Of a DNA stretch of 64,000 nt, positions 1-8,291 are shown piece after piece (position 1 is the first letter of the stretch; every line of letters begins with the position of its first letter). Made by a program: the position numbers and the translations under genes. Origin of the DNA: Streptomyces fungicidicus (GTDB lineage: Bacteria; Actinomycetota; Actinomycetes; Streptomycetales; Streptomycetaceae); contig NZ_CP023408.1 of assembly GCF_003665435.1 (NCBI RefSeq), positions 434,001 to 498,000 on the forward strand, read 5' to 3'. The notes beneath the pieces are model-generated. The model ran no database searches, had not been told where the DNA came from, and saw only the letters and a program-made list of their open reading frames with translations.

Positions 1-1
1 C

Positions 2-1015
2 GCCGACAGCATGGACCGCCGCAAGCTGCTGCTGGTCACCAACGGCGGCATCGCCGTCACCTCGCTGCTGTTCTGGATACAGGCCGCCACCGGCCTGGAG
101 TCGGTGGCCGTGCTGATGGTCCTGCTCGCGCTGCAGCAGGCGTTCTGGGGACTGAACGCGCCCGCCCGCAGCGCCTCCATCGCCCGTCTGGTGCCGGCGG
201 ACGAACTGCCCGCCGCCAACGCCCTCGGCTCCACCGTGATGCAGACCGGCCAGATCGCCGGACCGCTGCTCGCCGGGGCGCTCATCCCCGTCGTCGGCCT
301 GCCCGAGCTGTACCTCATCGACGCCCTGGCGCTGTGCGTCACGGTGTGGGCGGTGTACCGGCTGCCCGCCCTGCCGCCGCTGACGGCCGCGAAGGCCGGC
401 AGCGCGGGCCTGCGCGGGATCCTGGAGGGCTTCCGCTACATCTCCGGGCACGCCGTACTGCTGCTGTCGTTCCTCGCCGACATCGTCGCCATGGTCCTCG
501 GCATGCCCCGCGCGCTGTTCCCGCAGCTCGCCGCCGAGACCTTCGCCGCGCCGTACGGGGAGGGGTACGCGCTGGGGCTGCTGTTCGCCGCGATCCCGCT
601 CGGCGCGGTGGCGGGCGGCCTGTTCTCCGGCACGTTCTCCCGGGCCCGCCGGCACGGATGGATGGTCATCGGGGCGGTGGTCGTCTGGGGCTTGGCCATC
701 ACCGGGTTCGGGTTCAGCGGCAGCCTGTGGCTCGCGGTGGTCTTCCTCGCCCTGGCGGGGGTCGCCGACATGGTCTCCATGGTGTTCCGCGGGGCGATCC
801 TGCTGTCCGCCGCGACCGACGAGATGCGCGGGAGGATGCAGGGCGTCTTCACCGTCGTCGTGGCCGGCGGCCCCCGGCTGGCCGACGTGCTGCACGGCAC
901 CGCGGGCTCCGCCCTCGGCCCGCGCACGGCCGTGGCGGGCGGCGGGATCCTGGTCGTGGTGGTGATGCTGGGCCTGGCCGCCGCGGTGCCGGCGCTGCGC
1001 CGCTACCGGGTGTGA
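2..1015 (+). CDS. MFS transporter, 5' end cut by window edge
   Basis: Integral membrane secondary transporter of the major facilitator superfamily, probably an exporter of the EntS/drug-efflux type. The visible part is 337 codons with about ten hydrophobic segments. The first in-frame residues read ADSMDRRKLL, which fits the conserved loop after TM2 (G-x-L-A-D-x-x-D-R-R), so the ATG at 11 is internal and TM1-2 lie outside the window. A full protein of about 400-420 residues is usual for the family. The substrate cannot be told. The frame stays open to the edge and stops at TGA 1013-1015. The next gene converges on it 18 bases away. Confidence 0.85.
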   Translation, partial: ADSMDRRKLLLVTNGGIAVTSLLFWIQAATGLESVAVLMVLLALQQAFWGLNAPARSASIARLVPADELPAANALGSTVMQTGQIAGPLLAGALIPVVGLPELYLIDALALCVTVWAVYRLPALPPLTAAKAGSAGLRGILEGFRYISGHAVLLLSFLADIVAMVLGMPRALFPQLAAETFAAPYGEGYALGLLFAAIPLGAVAGGLFSGTFSRARRHGWMVIGAVVVWGLAITGFGFSGSLWLAVVFLALAGVADMVSMVFRGAILLSAATDEMRGRMQGVFTVVVAGGPRLADVLHGTAGSALGPRTAVAGGGILVVVVMLGLAAAVPALRRYRV

Positions 1016-1033
1016 GCCCCGGCGCGGTCCCGG

Positions 1034-1489
1034 CTAGAACATCGTGCGCCGGTGCAGCGCGTACTGCTCCCTCAGCTGGCCGCGGGTCATCTCCAGCCGG
1101 TGGGCGAGCACCTCGGCGACACTGCGCACCAGGGTCAGCCCGAGCGCCGGGTCCGTCTCGCACAGCCGGAGCACGGCCGCCGATTCGAACTCGTAGGCCC
1201 GCACCGGGCTGAAGGCCACGGCGCCGAAGTCCCACCGGTACGGCGGGAACAGCCAGGACCAGCCCAGCAGATCGCCCGCGCCGAGCCCGGCGACCGTGAC
1301 CCGTCGCAGGTCGTCCACCTGCTGGTCCAGCGAGACCGCCCCGGAGCGGATCACCCAGAAGCGGTCGGCGGCCCCGCCCGACTCGAAGATACGGGCGTCC
1401 TCGGGGAAGGACACCTCCCGCGCCAGCGCCATCAGGCGTTCCCGCTGAGGAGGGGGGAGTGCGGTGAGGAGTTTGATCGCTTTGGTCAT
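1034..1489 (-). CDS. Cyclic nucleotide-binding domain protein without HTH
   Basis: A 151-residue cytosolic protein that is essentially one Crp-type beta-roll domain. Residues 20-110 hold the cupin-like strands with the pattern RFWVIRSGAVSL and GDLLGWSWLFPP. The phosphate-binding cassette is poor (PPYRWDF where cAMP binders have an R-x-A-T-type end), so ligand binding is uncertain. A helical tail follows and the protein ends before any winged-helix DNA-binding domain, so it is not a Crp-family transcription factor. I chose the ATG at 1489 because GAGG sits 7-8 bases upstream; the frame is open to 1591 but that extension looks non-coding. It may be a redox or ligand sensor acting through a partner. 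Confidence 0.75.
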   Translation of the reverse strand: MTKAIKLLTALPPPQRERLMALAREVSFPEDARIFESGGAADRFWVIRSGAVSLDQQVDDLRRVTVAGLGAGDLLGWSWLFPPYRWDFGAVAFSPVRAYEFESAAVLRLCETDPALGLTLVRSVAEVLAHRLEMTRGQLREQYALHRRTMF

Positions 1490-1618
1490 GGCGCGCCTCG
1501 CCGGGCAATCGGTTCCGGTGCTTTCCCTATGCCCCATTTGAGCCGCTGCCGCCGTTCGGGGCACCTCGGCGGACGGGAGATTTCCGGTCACCGCTCCCCG
1601 GTTCCGTGTCCGGGCATG

Positions 1619-1655
1619 AAAAAGCCCTGGCTGGACGGGGGAAGCCAGCCAGGGC
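1619..1655 (-). terminator. Rho-independent terminator after the decarboxylase gene
   Basis: A perfect 11-bp inverted repeat (1624-1634 with 1645-1655) around a 10-base loop. Read on the minus strand it is followed by five T at 1623-1619, the classic intrinsic terminator layout. It lies about 120 bases downstream of the decarboxylase stop at 1779 and upstream of the CNBD gene start at 1489, so it should insulate the two. The rest of 1490-1778 holds no gene I can support; the CNBD promoter must lie between the hairpin and 1489. Confidence 0.75.
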
Positions 1656-1778
1656 CGTAAGCGGTGATGTCCGGAGGACGGGCGTCGACTCCGTCACCAC
1701 GTATGAGTGAACGATAAACCATTTTGCCGGTCCCCCGTTAACCGGGGCGCGTGACCTCTTTCACTCCCCGCACCCCTT

Positions 1779-3263
1779 TCACACCCCCGCGGCACCCTCC
1801 CCGACGACCCTGACGGTGTCCAGGGCGGGATCCGCCGGATCCGGCAGGTACATGCCCGCAGCCAGCCCGGTCCGCAGATACCGGAGCACGGGCTCGGTGA
1901 GCCGTTCGCCCGGCAGGACGGCGGGGATCCCGGGCGGATACGGCGTGATCATCTCGGCGGCGACCCGCCCCGCCGCCGCGCTCACCGGCACGTCCTCCGT
2001 GGGGCCGAAGAACGCGTCCCGCGGCTGCACCGCCTGCGTCATCCGCAGCTCGCCCGGCGCGGGCACCGCCACGCCCGGCCCCCGGGGCAGGCTCCGCGCC
2101 GCACGCGCCAGCTCCCGCAGCGCCGACAGCAGCTCGCCGGCCGTCTCCCGGTCGTCGCCGTGGGTGAGCTGCGCGCCGATACGGCGGTGGTCGGCCAGAT
2201 GCGCGTCGATGCTCCGGTGCTCACGCAGCCAGTCGGCCGCCCGGTAGCCGGTGATGCCGAGACCCGCGACGTCGATGACGCACGGCAGCGGATCGAAGTC
2301 GTCCGCCAGCCCGGGACCGCAGAAGTCGTCGCGGTCGTTGACGTGCATCCCGTCGATCTCCTCGATCGCGGCACGGACCTCGGCGGCGAGCGCCAGCGTG
2401 GACTCCATCAGCTCCTTGCCGCGCAGCGCCATCTGCCGCCGCCAGCCGTCCAGCCCCGCGAAGATCAGCACCGACGGGCTGGTCGTCCCCAGCAGGTCGG
2501 CCCGCATGCCCAGCAGCGCCGGCGTCACCAGATCGCCGCGCAGATGGAAGACCGAGCCCTGCTCGAGACCGCTGCCCATCTTGTGGATGCTGGTCACACA
2601 GATGTCGGCGCCCGCGTCCATCGCCCAGGACGGCAGGTCGGGGTGGAAGGGCAGGTGAGCGCCCCACGCCTCGTCCACGACCAGCGGCCGCGAGCGGCGG
2701 TGGCACACCTCGGCGATCTCCCGCAGCGACGCACTGGCGCCGTACGGCGTCGGACTGGTCACCAGCGCTCCGCGCGCGTCGGGGTGGGCGTCGAAGGCCC
2801 GGTCGAACTCCTCGGCCGACGGCGGGTGCGCGAGGTGCCGTACGGCGTCCCACCGGGGCTCCACCCACACCGGCTCGATCCCGGACAGGATCAGCCCCGC
2901 CACCACGGACTTGTGCGCGTCCCGCCCGATCAGCAGCTTCTCGTGCGGCCCGGCGACCGACAGCATCGCCGCCTTGACCGACAGGGAGCTTCCGCACGTG
3001 CTGAAGAAGGTGTGCTCGGCGTGGACCGCGTCGGCCAGCAGCTCCTGTGCCTGTTGCAGCACCCTGCCCCGGGTGAGCCGATCGTCCAGCCCGCCGGTGG
3101 CCAGCACGTCGCCGAGGAACACGGAGTCCCCGAGCACCTCCCGCACCGCCGGATCGGCTCCGCGGGCCTGTTTGTGCCCCGGCGGGGTGAAGCCCAGCCG
3201 TCCGTGGCGGTGATACCGCTCCAGCGCTTCCAGAACCGGTGCCCGGCTGTGATCGACCGTCAT
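1779..3263 (-). CDS. Orn/Lys/Arg decarboxylase family PLP enzyme
   Basis: A 494-residue cytosolic fold-type I PLP enzyme of the Orn/Lys/Arg decarboxylase family; it should decarboxylate a basic amino acid to a polyamine precursor, but the substrate cannot be read from sequence. N-terminal GFTPPGHKQ is the family's opening motif. The PLP lysine is in VTSIHKMGSGLEQGS (around residue 230), with DEAWGAH just before as the aspartate that contacts the pyridine nitrogen. The C-terminal ITPYPPGIP motif is also present. The length matches the shorter Gram-positive form (about 480-500 aa). Start ATG at 3263 has only a weak ribosome site. The small gene at 3542-3312 lies 48 bases upstream in the same direction and may share its transcript. 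Confidence 0.88.
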   Translation of the reverse strand: MTVDHSRAPVLEALERYHRHGRLGFTPPGHKQARGADPAVREVLGDSVFLGDVLATGGLDDRLTRGRVLQQAQELLADAVHAEHTFFSTCGSSLSVKAAMLSVAGPHEKLLIGRDAHKSVVAGLILSGIEPVWVEPRWDAVRHLAHPPSAEEFDRAFDAHPDARGALVTSPTPYGASASLREIAEVCHRRSRPLVVDEAWGAHLPFHPDLPSWAMDAGADICVTSIHKMGSGLEQGSVFHLRGDLVTPALLGMRADLLGTTSPSVLIFAGLDGWRRQMALRGKELMESTLALAAEVRAAIEEIDGMHVNDRDDFCGPGLADDFDPLPCVIDVAGLGITGYRAADWLREHRSIDAHLADHRRIGAQLTHGDDRETAGELLSALRELARAARSLPRGPGVAVPAPGELRMTQAVQPRDAFFGPTEDVPVSAAAGRVAAEMITPYPPGIPAVLPGERLTEPVLRYLRTGLAAGMYLPDPADPALDTVRVVGEGAAGV

Positions 3264-3311
3264 GCGCCACCGGGTGCCCGGCAGCGGCCCCCGCCAATCC
3301 GCGCGCGCCGG

Positions 3312-3542
3312 TCAGCTCTGGGCCGGGCGCCGGCCGGGGGTCAGTATCTCGTCGAGTACACGCAGCACCACTCCGTACGCCACCCCGCGCACCTCGGCGT
3401 CGCGCACCGCGCCGGGATCGTCGCCGTCCGCCCGCCGGAGCTCGTCGCGCCGGGCCCGCCAGGTCCGTTCCTCCTGTGCCGCGCAGGCCCGCGCCCGCTG
3501 GATCCGCCGCAGCAGTTCGTCCGAGTCCACCACATCGGTCAT
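3312..3542 (-). CDS. Small conserved-looking protein of unknown function
   Basis: A 76-residue protein starting MTDVVDSDELL, rich in Arg, Glu and Ala, predicted largely helical (LRRIQRARACAAQEERTWRARRDEL looks like an amphipathic or coiled-coil helix); no signal peptide or membrane segment. I do not recognise the family. Codon bias suits a real Streptomyces gene, and it sits 48 bases upstream of the decarboxylase on the same strand, so co-transcription is plausible. A GGGTAC box at 3557-3552 lies 9 bases before the ATG but has no matching -35. No strong Shine-Dalgarno is visible, only a G run at 3555-3559. Divergent from the anti-sigma ATPase at 3687. Confidence 0.55.
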   Translation of the reverse strand: MTDVVDSDELLRRIQRARACAAQEERTWRARRDELRRADGDDPGAVRDAEVRGVAYGVVLRVLDEILTPGRRPAQS

Positions 3543-3686
3543 ACGGTTCGCGTACCCCCGTGCGCCGTTCGGATGGCAGGCGTTCAGGAAACGGTCCGGA
3601 GGTTTGCGGTCACCGGGACAGGTGAGCCGAAAAGGGAGGTCCGAGGCATTCCGCACCGACCCTTCGTCACCGATCAGGGAGCCACG

Positions 3687-4127
3687 ATGTGTGAGGAGTA
3701 CACGACCGAACCCCTCGGCGGACCCGGCACGCGCCGGGCCGTGCCGTCCCGCCCGTGCCGGCCGGCCGACGTGCGCGAGGCCGTCGCGCGCGCGGTGTCC
3801 GAACGCTGCCGGACCACCAGCACCCCCTGTGACACCGAGGCACTGGCGGACGCCCTGCTGGTCGCCTCCGAACTCACCACCAACGCGCTGCTGCACGGCG
3901 GCGGCGTCACCGACTTCCAGGTCGACGTCAGCGGTCCCGGAGTGCGGCTGTCGGTCAGCGACCGCAGCGACCGGCTGCCCGTCGTCGTCCCGCGGACCGA
4001 CCGGCAGGGCCGCAGCCGTCAGGGCGGTCACGGCTGGCCCATCGTGTGCCGGCTCTCCCGTGACGTGCGGGTGTCCGACCTCCCCGCCGGCGGCAAGTGC
4101 ATCACCGCCCTGGTGCCCCTGCCCTGA
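3687..4127 (+). CDS. Anti-sigma-type ATP-binding protein (HATPase_c)
   Basis: A 146-residue cytosolic protein of the GHKL ATPase family as found in anti-sigma kinases of the RsbW/SpoIIAB type. The N-box is SELTTNALLHG (around residues 72-82), with the Asn needed for Mg-ATP. The G1 region is VSDRSDRLP and the G2-like region GGHGWPIVCRLS. It belongs to the short Streptomyces subgroup with the GxGWP signature, shared with the protein at 22007. ATG at 3687 has AGGGA 6 bases upstream. It lies about 190 bases before the sigma factor gene at 4321, in the same direction, which suggests it may bind that sigma factor; kinase activity and target are inference. Confidence 0.82.
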   Translation: MCEEYTTEPLGGPGTRRAVPSRPCRPADVREAVARAVSERCRTTSTPCDTEALADALLVASELTTNALLHGGGVTDFQVDVSGPGVRLSVSDRSDRLPVVVPRTDRQGRSRQGGHGWPIVCRLSRDVRVSDLPAGGKCITALVPLP

Positions 4128-4168
4128 GCTGCGCAGACCCGCTCCCGCCAGATTCCCCGCAATGCGGA

Positions 4169-4193
4169 GTTTGTTCCTCCGAAGGCAGGGCAA
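4169..4193 (+). promoter_or_regulatory. Possible SigB-type promoter before the sigma gene
   Basis: GTTT-N15-GGGCAA at 4169-4193. The -35 and spacer agree with the SigB-class pattern GNNT-N14-16-GGGTAY, but the -10 box matches only four of six positions, so this is weak. A start near 4200 would leave a leader of about 120 bases before the ATG at 4321. If real, it would mean autoregulation or cross-regulation by a SigB-type factor. Confidence 0.25.
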
Positions 4194-4320
4194 TCGGAGG
4201 GTCGTGCTTCGGACCGGAGGCGCGCCGGCGGGACGGCTCGTCCGCTGCGGCCCCTCCGGGCATCCCGGTGGCGACCGTCCCGCGGTAGATCCCCCAAACC
4301 ACCGTTCGGGAGCGAACCGC

Positions 4321-5178
4321 ATGCTCATTGACACGCCCAGCCATCGCCCCTCCGACACGACGGCCGCCGCACCCCGCCGGCGCCACGACGACGCCCCCGA
4401 CACCGCCGCCCTCTTCACCCGGATGGCGGAGCTCCAGGACGGCCCCGAGCGGGACGCCGTCCGGGACGAGCTGGTCACCGCGTGGCTGCCCATGGCCCAC
4501 CGCATAGCCGGCCGGTTCCGCGACCGCGGCGAGGCCGTCGAGGACCTGCGCCAGGTGGCGGCACTCGGGCTGGTGAAGGCCATCGACCGCTTCGACCCGA
4601 GCCGCGGCGCCTTCGAGAGCTACGCCGTCCCCACCATCACCGGCGAGGTCAAGCGGCACTTCCGCGACCGGATGTGGGCCCTGCGGGTGCCCCGCCGGGT
4701 GCAGGAACTGCGCAACAAGGTGCGGGTGGCACGGCGTGAGCTGACCCAGAGCCCCGGCAGCCCCGAGCCGTCCGTGGCGGCCATCGCCGCCCACACCGGA
4801 CTGACCGAGGACGAGGTCGGCGCCGGGATGGAGGCGCTGGAGAGCTTCAGCACCCTGTCCCTGGACGCCGAACTGTCGTCCGACGACGACGGCTACAGCC
4901 TCGCGGACACGCTGGGCGCCTCCGACTCCTCGTACGACGTCGTGGTCGACCGCGAGTCCGCCAAGGAGGGACTGCGCCGGCTGCCCGAGCGCGAACGCGC
5001 CATCCTCTACATGCGCTTCTTCGAGGACATGACCCAGAGCCGCATCGCCGACCAGCTGGGCATCTCCCAGATGCATGTCTCCCGCCTCATCAGCCGCAGC
5101 TGCGCGCGGGTGCGCGCCGATGTGATGGGGCAGCGAGGCGGCCGCCGGGGCACCGGAGGGCGGTCGGCAACGACGTGA
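4321..5178 (+). CDS. SigB/SigF-family RNA polymerase sigma factor
   Basis: A 285-residue alternative sigma factor of the SigB/SigF/SigG class. After a disordered 40-residue N terminus, region 2 carries AWLPMAHRIAGRF and DLRQVAALGLVKAIDRF (core binding and -10 recognition). Region 3 contains RVPRRVQELRNKV, and region 4 has a helix-turn-helix in MTQSRIADQLGISQMHVSRL for the -35. Several such paralogues per genome are normal in Streptomyces; I suspect correspondence to S. coelicolor SigM from neighbours, but this is memory only. ATG at 4321 follows a CGGGAG box. It is preceded by an anti-sigma-type ATPase gene. A second paralogue lies at 39501-38710 in this window. Confidence 0.92.
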   Translation: MLIDTPSHRPSDTTAAAPRRRHDDAPDTAALFTRMAELQDGPERDAVRDELVTAWLPMAHRIAGRFRDRGEAVEDLRQVAALGLVKAIDRFDPSRGAFESYAVPTITGEVKRHFRDRMWALRVPRRVQELRNKVRVARRELTQSPGSPEPSVAAIAAHTGLTEDEVGAGMEALESFSTLSLDAELSSDDDGYSLADTLGASDSSYDVVVDRESAKEGLRRLPERERAILYMRFFEDMTQSRIADQLGISQMHVSRLISRSCARVRADVMGQRGGRRGTGGRSATT

Positions 5179-5233
5179 GAGGCCGGCGCGCCCTCGGCCG
5201 TATGACCCGCCGTGTGCGGGGAACCCGAAGCCG

Positions 5234-5662
5234 ATGAGCGAATCCGAGATTCCCCCGGAAGGCCGGCCCGTGGACGTCTACCTCGACCTCCTGCGGGTGC
5301 GGATGGACACCGAGGACTACCGGCTTCTGCTCCGAGTGGTGGAGCCGGTCCTCGAGGCGATCGAGGAACACCGAATGTCCGGCATGGACCTCGCCCTGGA
5401 GGACGCCGACGAGGAACTCCCCCAGGAGGTCCGTGACGAGGCCGCCCTGGTCATCGCCACCGCCGTCACCGGGCGGATGGACAACGAGGTGGTGGAGCTG
5501 GAGGTCGACGAGACCGGTCCGGTCCGGGTGGTCACCGACGCGGCCACCGCCGCCGACCCCTCCCGGCTGGGCGAGATCGCCGACTACATCAGGGACCGCC
5601 ACCGCCAGAACGAGGAACTGCGCGGCATCGCCGAGGCCAGCGGCCTCCCCACCGACTTCTGA
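5234..5662 (+). CDS. Acidic hypothetical protein
   Basis: A 142-residue, strongly acidic cytosolic protein (many Glu and Asp; starts MSESEIPPEG). It appears mostly helical with a central strand region ('NEVVELEVDETGPVRVVTD'), no signal peptide, no membrane segment, no motif I recognise. Starts 55 bases after the sigma factor stop, same strand, so it may be read from the same transcript; its job might then be linked to that regulon, but this is only positional. Downstream are two strong hairpins that should end the transcript. Codon use is normal for the region. Confidence 0.65.
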   Translation: MSESEIPPEGRPVDVYLDLLRVRMDTEDYRLLLRVVEPVLEAIEEHRMSGMDLALEDADEELPQEVRDEAALVIATAVTGRMDNEVVELEVDETGPVRVVTDAATAADPSRLGEIADYIRDRHRQNEELRGIAEASGLPTDF

Positions 5663-5674
5663 TCCCCGTCAGGT

Positions 5675-5698
5675 CCCGCCCGGCGCCCACCGGGCGGG
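5675..5698 (+). terminator. GC-rich hairpin after the acidic protein gene
   Basis: Perfect 9-bp stem (5675-5683 with 5690-5698) and a 6-base loop, 12 bases past the stop codon at 5662. No T run follows, which is common for Streptomyces terminators. Confidence 0.55.
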
Positions 5699-5707
5699 GC
5701 CTGCCCC

Positions 5708-5759
5708 GACCGGCCGCCCGGCCCGGACACCGTGTCGTGTCCGGGTTGGGCGGCCGGTC
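5708..5759. terminator. Long bidirectional hairpin between convergent genes
   Basis: A 52-base near-perfect inverted repeat: a 12-bp outer stem (5708-5719 with 5748-5759), a two-base GG/TT mismatch, then a 9-bp inner stem (5722-5730 with 5737-5745) and a six-base loop. It lies between the converging genes ending at 5662 and 5975 and can work in both directions. The remainder of this 312-base gap (5760-5974) is very GC-rich with small imperfect repeats and no gene I can support. Confidence 0.7.
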
Positions 5760-5974
5760 GTCGTCGGCGGGCCTGCGGTGCCGGGCCGCGCCGTGATGTG
5801 CGCGCCTGGGCCAGGCCATCGTGCGGGGGACCTCATGGCCGCCTTCGCCGGGGCGGGGCCCCTTCGCCGGCACCGGGGCCCTGACGCCGGCCCCGCCCGG
5901 CCTTCCGGGGAGGGCCGGTCACCGCGGTGCGGCGGGAATCACCGGTCCGCGGCCGGAGCGGCCGGGGCGGCCGG

Positions 5975-8260
5975 TCACCGGTCCGGGGAGCGGACCGGGA
6001 CGCGGAGCGGGCGGGCGAGGCCGACCACGGCCTCGTCCAGGCGTTCCAGATGGCGCAGCACCCGGTCGGTGATGCGCCCGTACCTGCCGGTGCCGCCGTC
6101 GCCGCCCAGGAGGGACGCGATGCTCGGACCGGTGTCCACCGCCGCCGTGACCTCCTCGTCCGCCACGCGGTCCGCGATCGTCACGATGTTGCGCACCGTG
6201 CGCCCCGCCGCCCCGCGCAGCCGGGGGTCCGCCGCGATCGACGGATGCGTCGGCAGCAGCTCCGCCGTCGCCGCCAGCGAGCGCGCGTGGTACGCGCAGG
6301 TCTCCAGCAGCGCCACCACGTACCGCGCGGTGGTGCGCCGGGCCCGCAGCGGGGTCACCGGATGCGTCAGCGGCTGGGTGGCGGAGCGCAGATCGCCCAG
6401 CGCCTGGTCCAGCGCCCGCGCCTTGTCCAGCAGATCGCCGGCGGGGCCGCCGCTGAGCTGCCCCACGGCGGCCTCGGTGACCTCCGCCAGCCGCTCCAGC
6501 ACGGTGACCAGCAGTTCACTGGTGCGCCGGTCGGTGCGCACCGGCAGCACCAGCGCCGCCGCGAACACCCCGCAGGCCGCGCCCAGCGCCGTCTCCTCCA
6601 CCCGCAGCACCAGCACCTCCCAGCTGTAGGTGTGCAGCAGGGTGTAGAGCAGCCCGAGCATCGCCGTCACGAAGAACGACATCAGCGTGTAGGACAGCGG
6701 CGCGGTGTAGAACATCGCGAAGATCAGCAGCAGCACCAGGGCGAACGCCGTCCAGGTGTGCCGGCCCACCAGGGCGGCCAGCAGGATGCCGGCCACGACG
6801 CCGAACACCGTGCCCAGCAGCCGGCGGTAGCCCTTCACCAGGATCTCGCCGGTCGACGCCGTGTTGATGAAGACGATCCAGCAGGTCAGCACCGCCCAGT
6901 ACCAGCGGTTGGTGGACAGCAGCTCGCCCCCGACGATGGCCAGCGCCGACCCCACGGAGACCTGTACGGCGGCACGAGTGGTGGGCCGTCGCAACCCCTT
7001 GGGCTGCTCCGCGGCCTCCGCCTCCTCGCCGGCGTCGATGGCGGCGTCCTCCGCCTCCAGCTCCTCCCGGGAACGGGCGGTCGCCGGGCTGTCGTCCGAC
7101 TCGTCCTGCGGCCCCTCCAGCGCGACACGCAGCCCCATCACGGCGCGGGCGGTCTCGCCGATGCCCCGGAACACGTCCCGCACGGCCGGGGAGGCGGGCG
7201 GCAGGTTCTCCTCGTCGCGGTAGCCGAGCAGCCGGTTGCGCAGCTGGGCCACGGCCGTCCCGCCGGTCCCGGTGCGCACCACCAGCGCCCGCAGCGCGAG
7301 CAGATCCCGGCGCAGCAGGGCGGTGGCGTCGTCGGGGCCGGGCAGCCGGCCCACCTCGGGGGCGGGGGCGCCGGGCAGATGCAGGGTGAGGGTGTCCGCC
7401 CGCTGCGCGCTGCGGGCGGACAGCAGCAGCAGCCCGAGCCGCTCGGCGGCGATCTCCGCGTCCGCGATCCGGCGCTGCACCAGCCGCGCCGTCGACTCGT
7501 CCGGCGTGCCCTCCTCCAGCCGGGACTGGATCATCAGGGCCGTCTCGTGCAGCCGGGCGTTGCCCTCCCGCACGTCGGCCAGCGCCTTGTCCGCGTCCTC
7601 CGGCCCGGCGTCCAGCAGCGCCAGATGCGCCGAGACGAGCTGGGCCAGCCGCGCCCGGAAGGCCTGGCGCAGCCGCTGGAGCAGACCGGCGGGGGTCACC
7701 GGGACCACGGCGAACCGGACCAGCGCGCTGCACGCGAACGCGACGGTCAGCGCTGCCCACAGCCCCGGCAGGGTGCCGGTCGAGGCTCCGACGAACAGGG
7801 ACAGGAAGTAGACCTGGAAGCCGATCAGCCCGAGCGCGGTCCCCCGGTCGCCGAACCGGCGGCCGTAGACCGCGCAGAAGATGAGGACGACGAAGAAGAG
7901 GTCCCCGACCACGACCCGCTCGCTGAGCACCGCGCCCAGCGACACGGACACCAGCGCGACCGGCAGCCCGACGGCCAGGGTGACGGCCTGGGCGCCGCGC
8001 TGTCTCTCCCGGATGGCGAAGGTGGACACCATCGCCGACATCGCGCCCGCCACCATATGGGTGACGTCGAACCCGGCCGCGGCGAGCACGGCCAGCGTCA
8101 GCGCCACCGCGCCCACCGTCCGCAGCCCCGCCGTCAGCCGCAGCAGGCCGGGGTCGGACGCCGCCAGACGGTCCCGCAGTCCTCCCCGCACCGAGCGTCC
8201 CGCCGCCTTCACTCCGCCGCACTCTCTCCCGTCGCGCACGCACTCCCGCACCCCGGCCAC
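5975..8260 (-). CDS. FUSC-family inner membrane protein (aromatic-acid exporter type)
   Basis: A 761-residue membrane protein with the duplicated FUSC architecture: one block of about six transmembrane helices near residues 40-165, a long soluble helical stretch (about 170-420), and a second block at about 425-560 that includes YWAVLTCWIVF, followed by a C-terminal soluble helical region. Family members (AaeB, YccS) are linked to export of aromatic carboxylic acids; the substrate here is unknown. The frame begins at 8260, 31 bases after the NADH dehydrogenase stop; an alternative GTG lies at 8212 and I cannot decide between them. Likely co-transcribed with the dehydrogenase gene. Ends against the bidirectional hairpin at 5708-5759. 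Confidence 0.82.
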   Translation of the reverse strand: MAGVRECVRDGRECGGVKAAGRSVRGGLRDRLAASDPGLLRLTAGLRTVGAVALTLAVLAAAGFDVTHMVAGAMSAMVSTFAIRERQRGAQAVTLAVGLPVALVSVSLGAVLSERVVVGDLFFVVLIFCAVYGRRFGDRGTALGLIGFQVYFLSLFVGASTGTLPGLWAALTVAFACSALVRFAVVPVTPAGLLQRLRQAFRARLAQLVSAHLALLDAGPEDADKALADVREGNARLHETALMIQSRLEEGTPDESTARLVQRRIADAEIAAERLGLLLLSARSAQRADTLTLHLPGAPAPEVGRLPGPDDATALLRRDLLALRALVVRTGTGGTAVAQLRNRLLGYRDEENLPPASPAVRDVFRGIGETARAVMGLRVALEGPQDESDDSPATARSREELEAEDAAIDAGEEAEAAEQPKGLRRPTTRAAVQVSVGSALAIVGGELLSTNRWYWAVLTCWIVFINTASTGEILVKGYRRLLGTVFGVVAGILLAALVGRHTWTAFALVLLLIFAMFYTAPLSYTLMSFFVTAMLGLLYTLLHTYSWEVLVLRVEETALGAACGVFAAALVLPVRTDRRTSELLVTVLERLAEVTEAAVGQLSGGPAGDLLDKARALDQALGDLRSATQPLTHPVTPLRARRTTARYVVALLETCAYHARSLAATAELLPTHPSIAADPRLRGAAGRTVRNIVTIADRVADEEVTAAVDTGPSIASLLGGDGGTGRYGRITDRVLRHLERLDEAVVGLARPLRVPVRSPDR

Positions 8261-8291
8261 GCGGGGCGCGTCCCGCCTTCCGCCCCCGGGA

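Noticed and set aside
3552..3557. GGGTAC box before the small gene at 3542
   Set aside because: No GNNT element at 14-16 bases upstream, and the predicted start would fall on the start codon.
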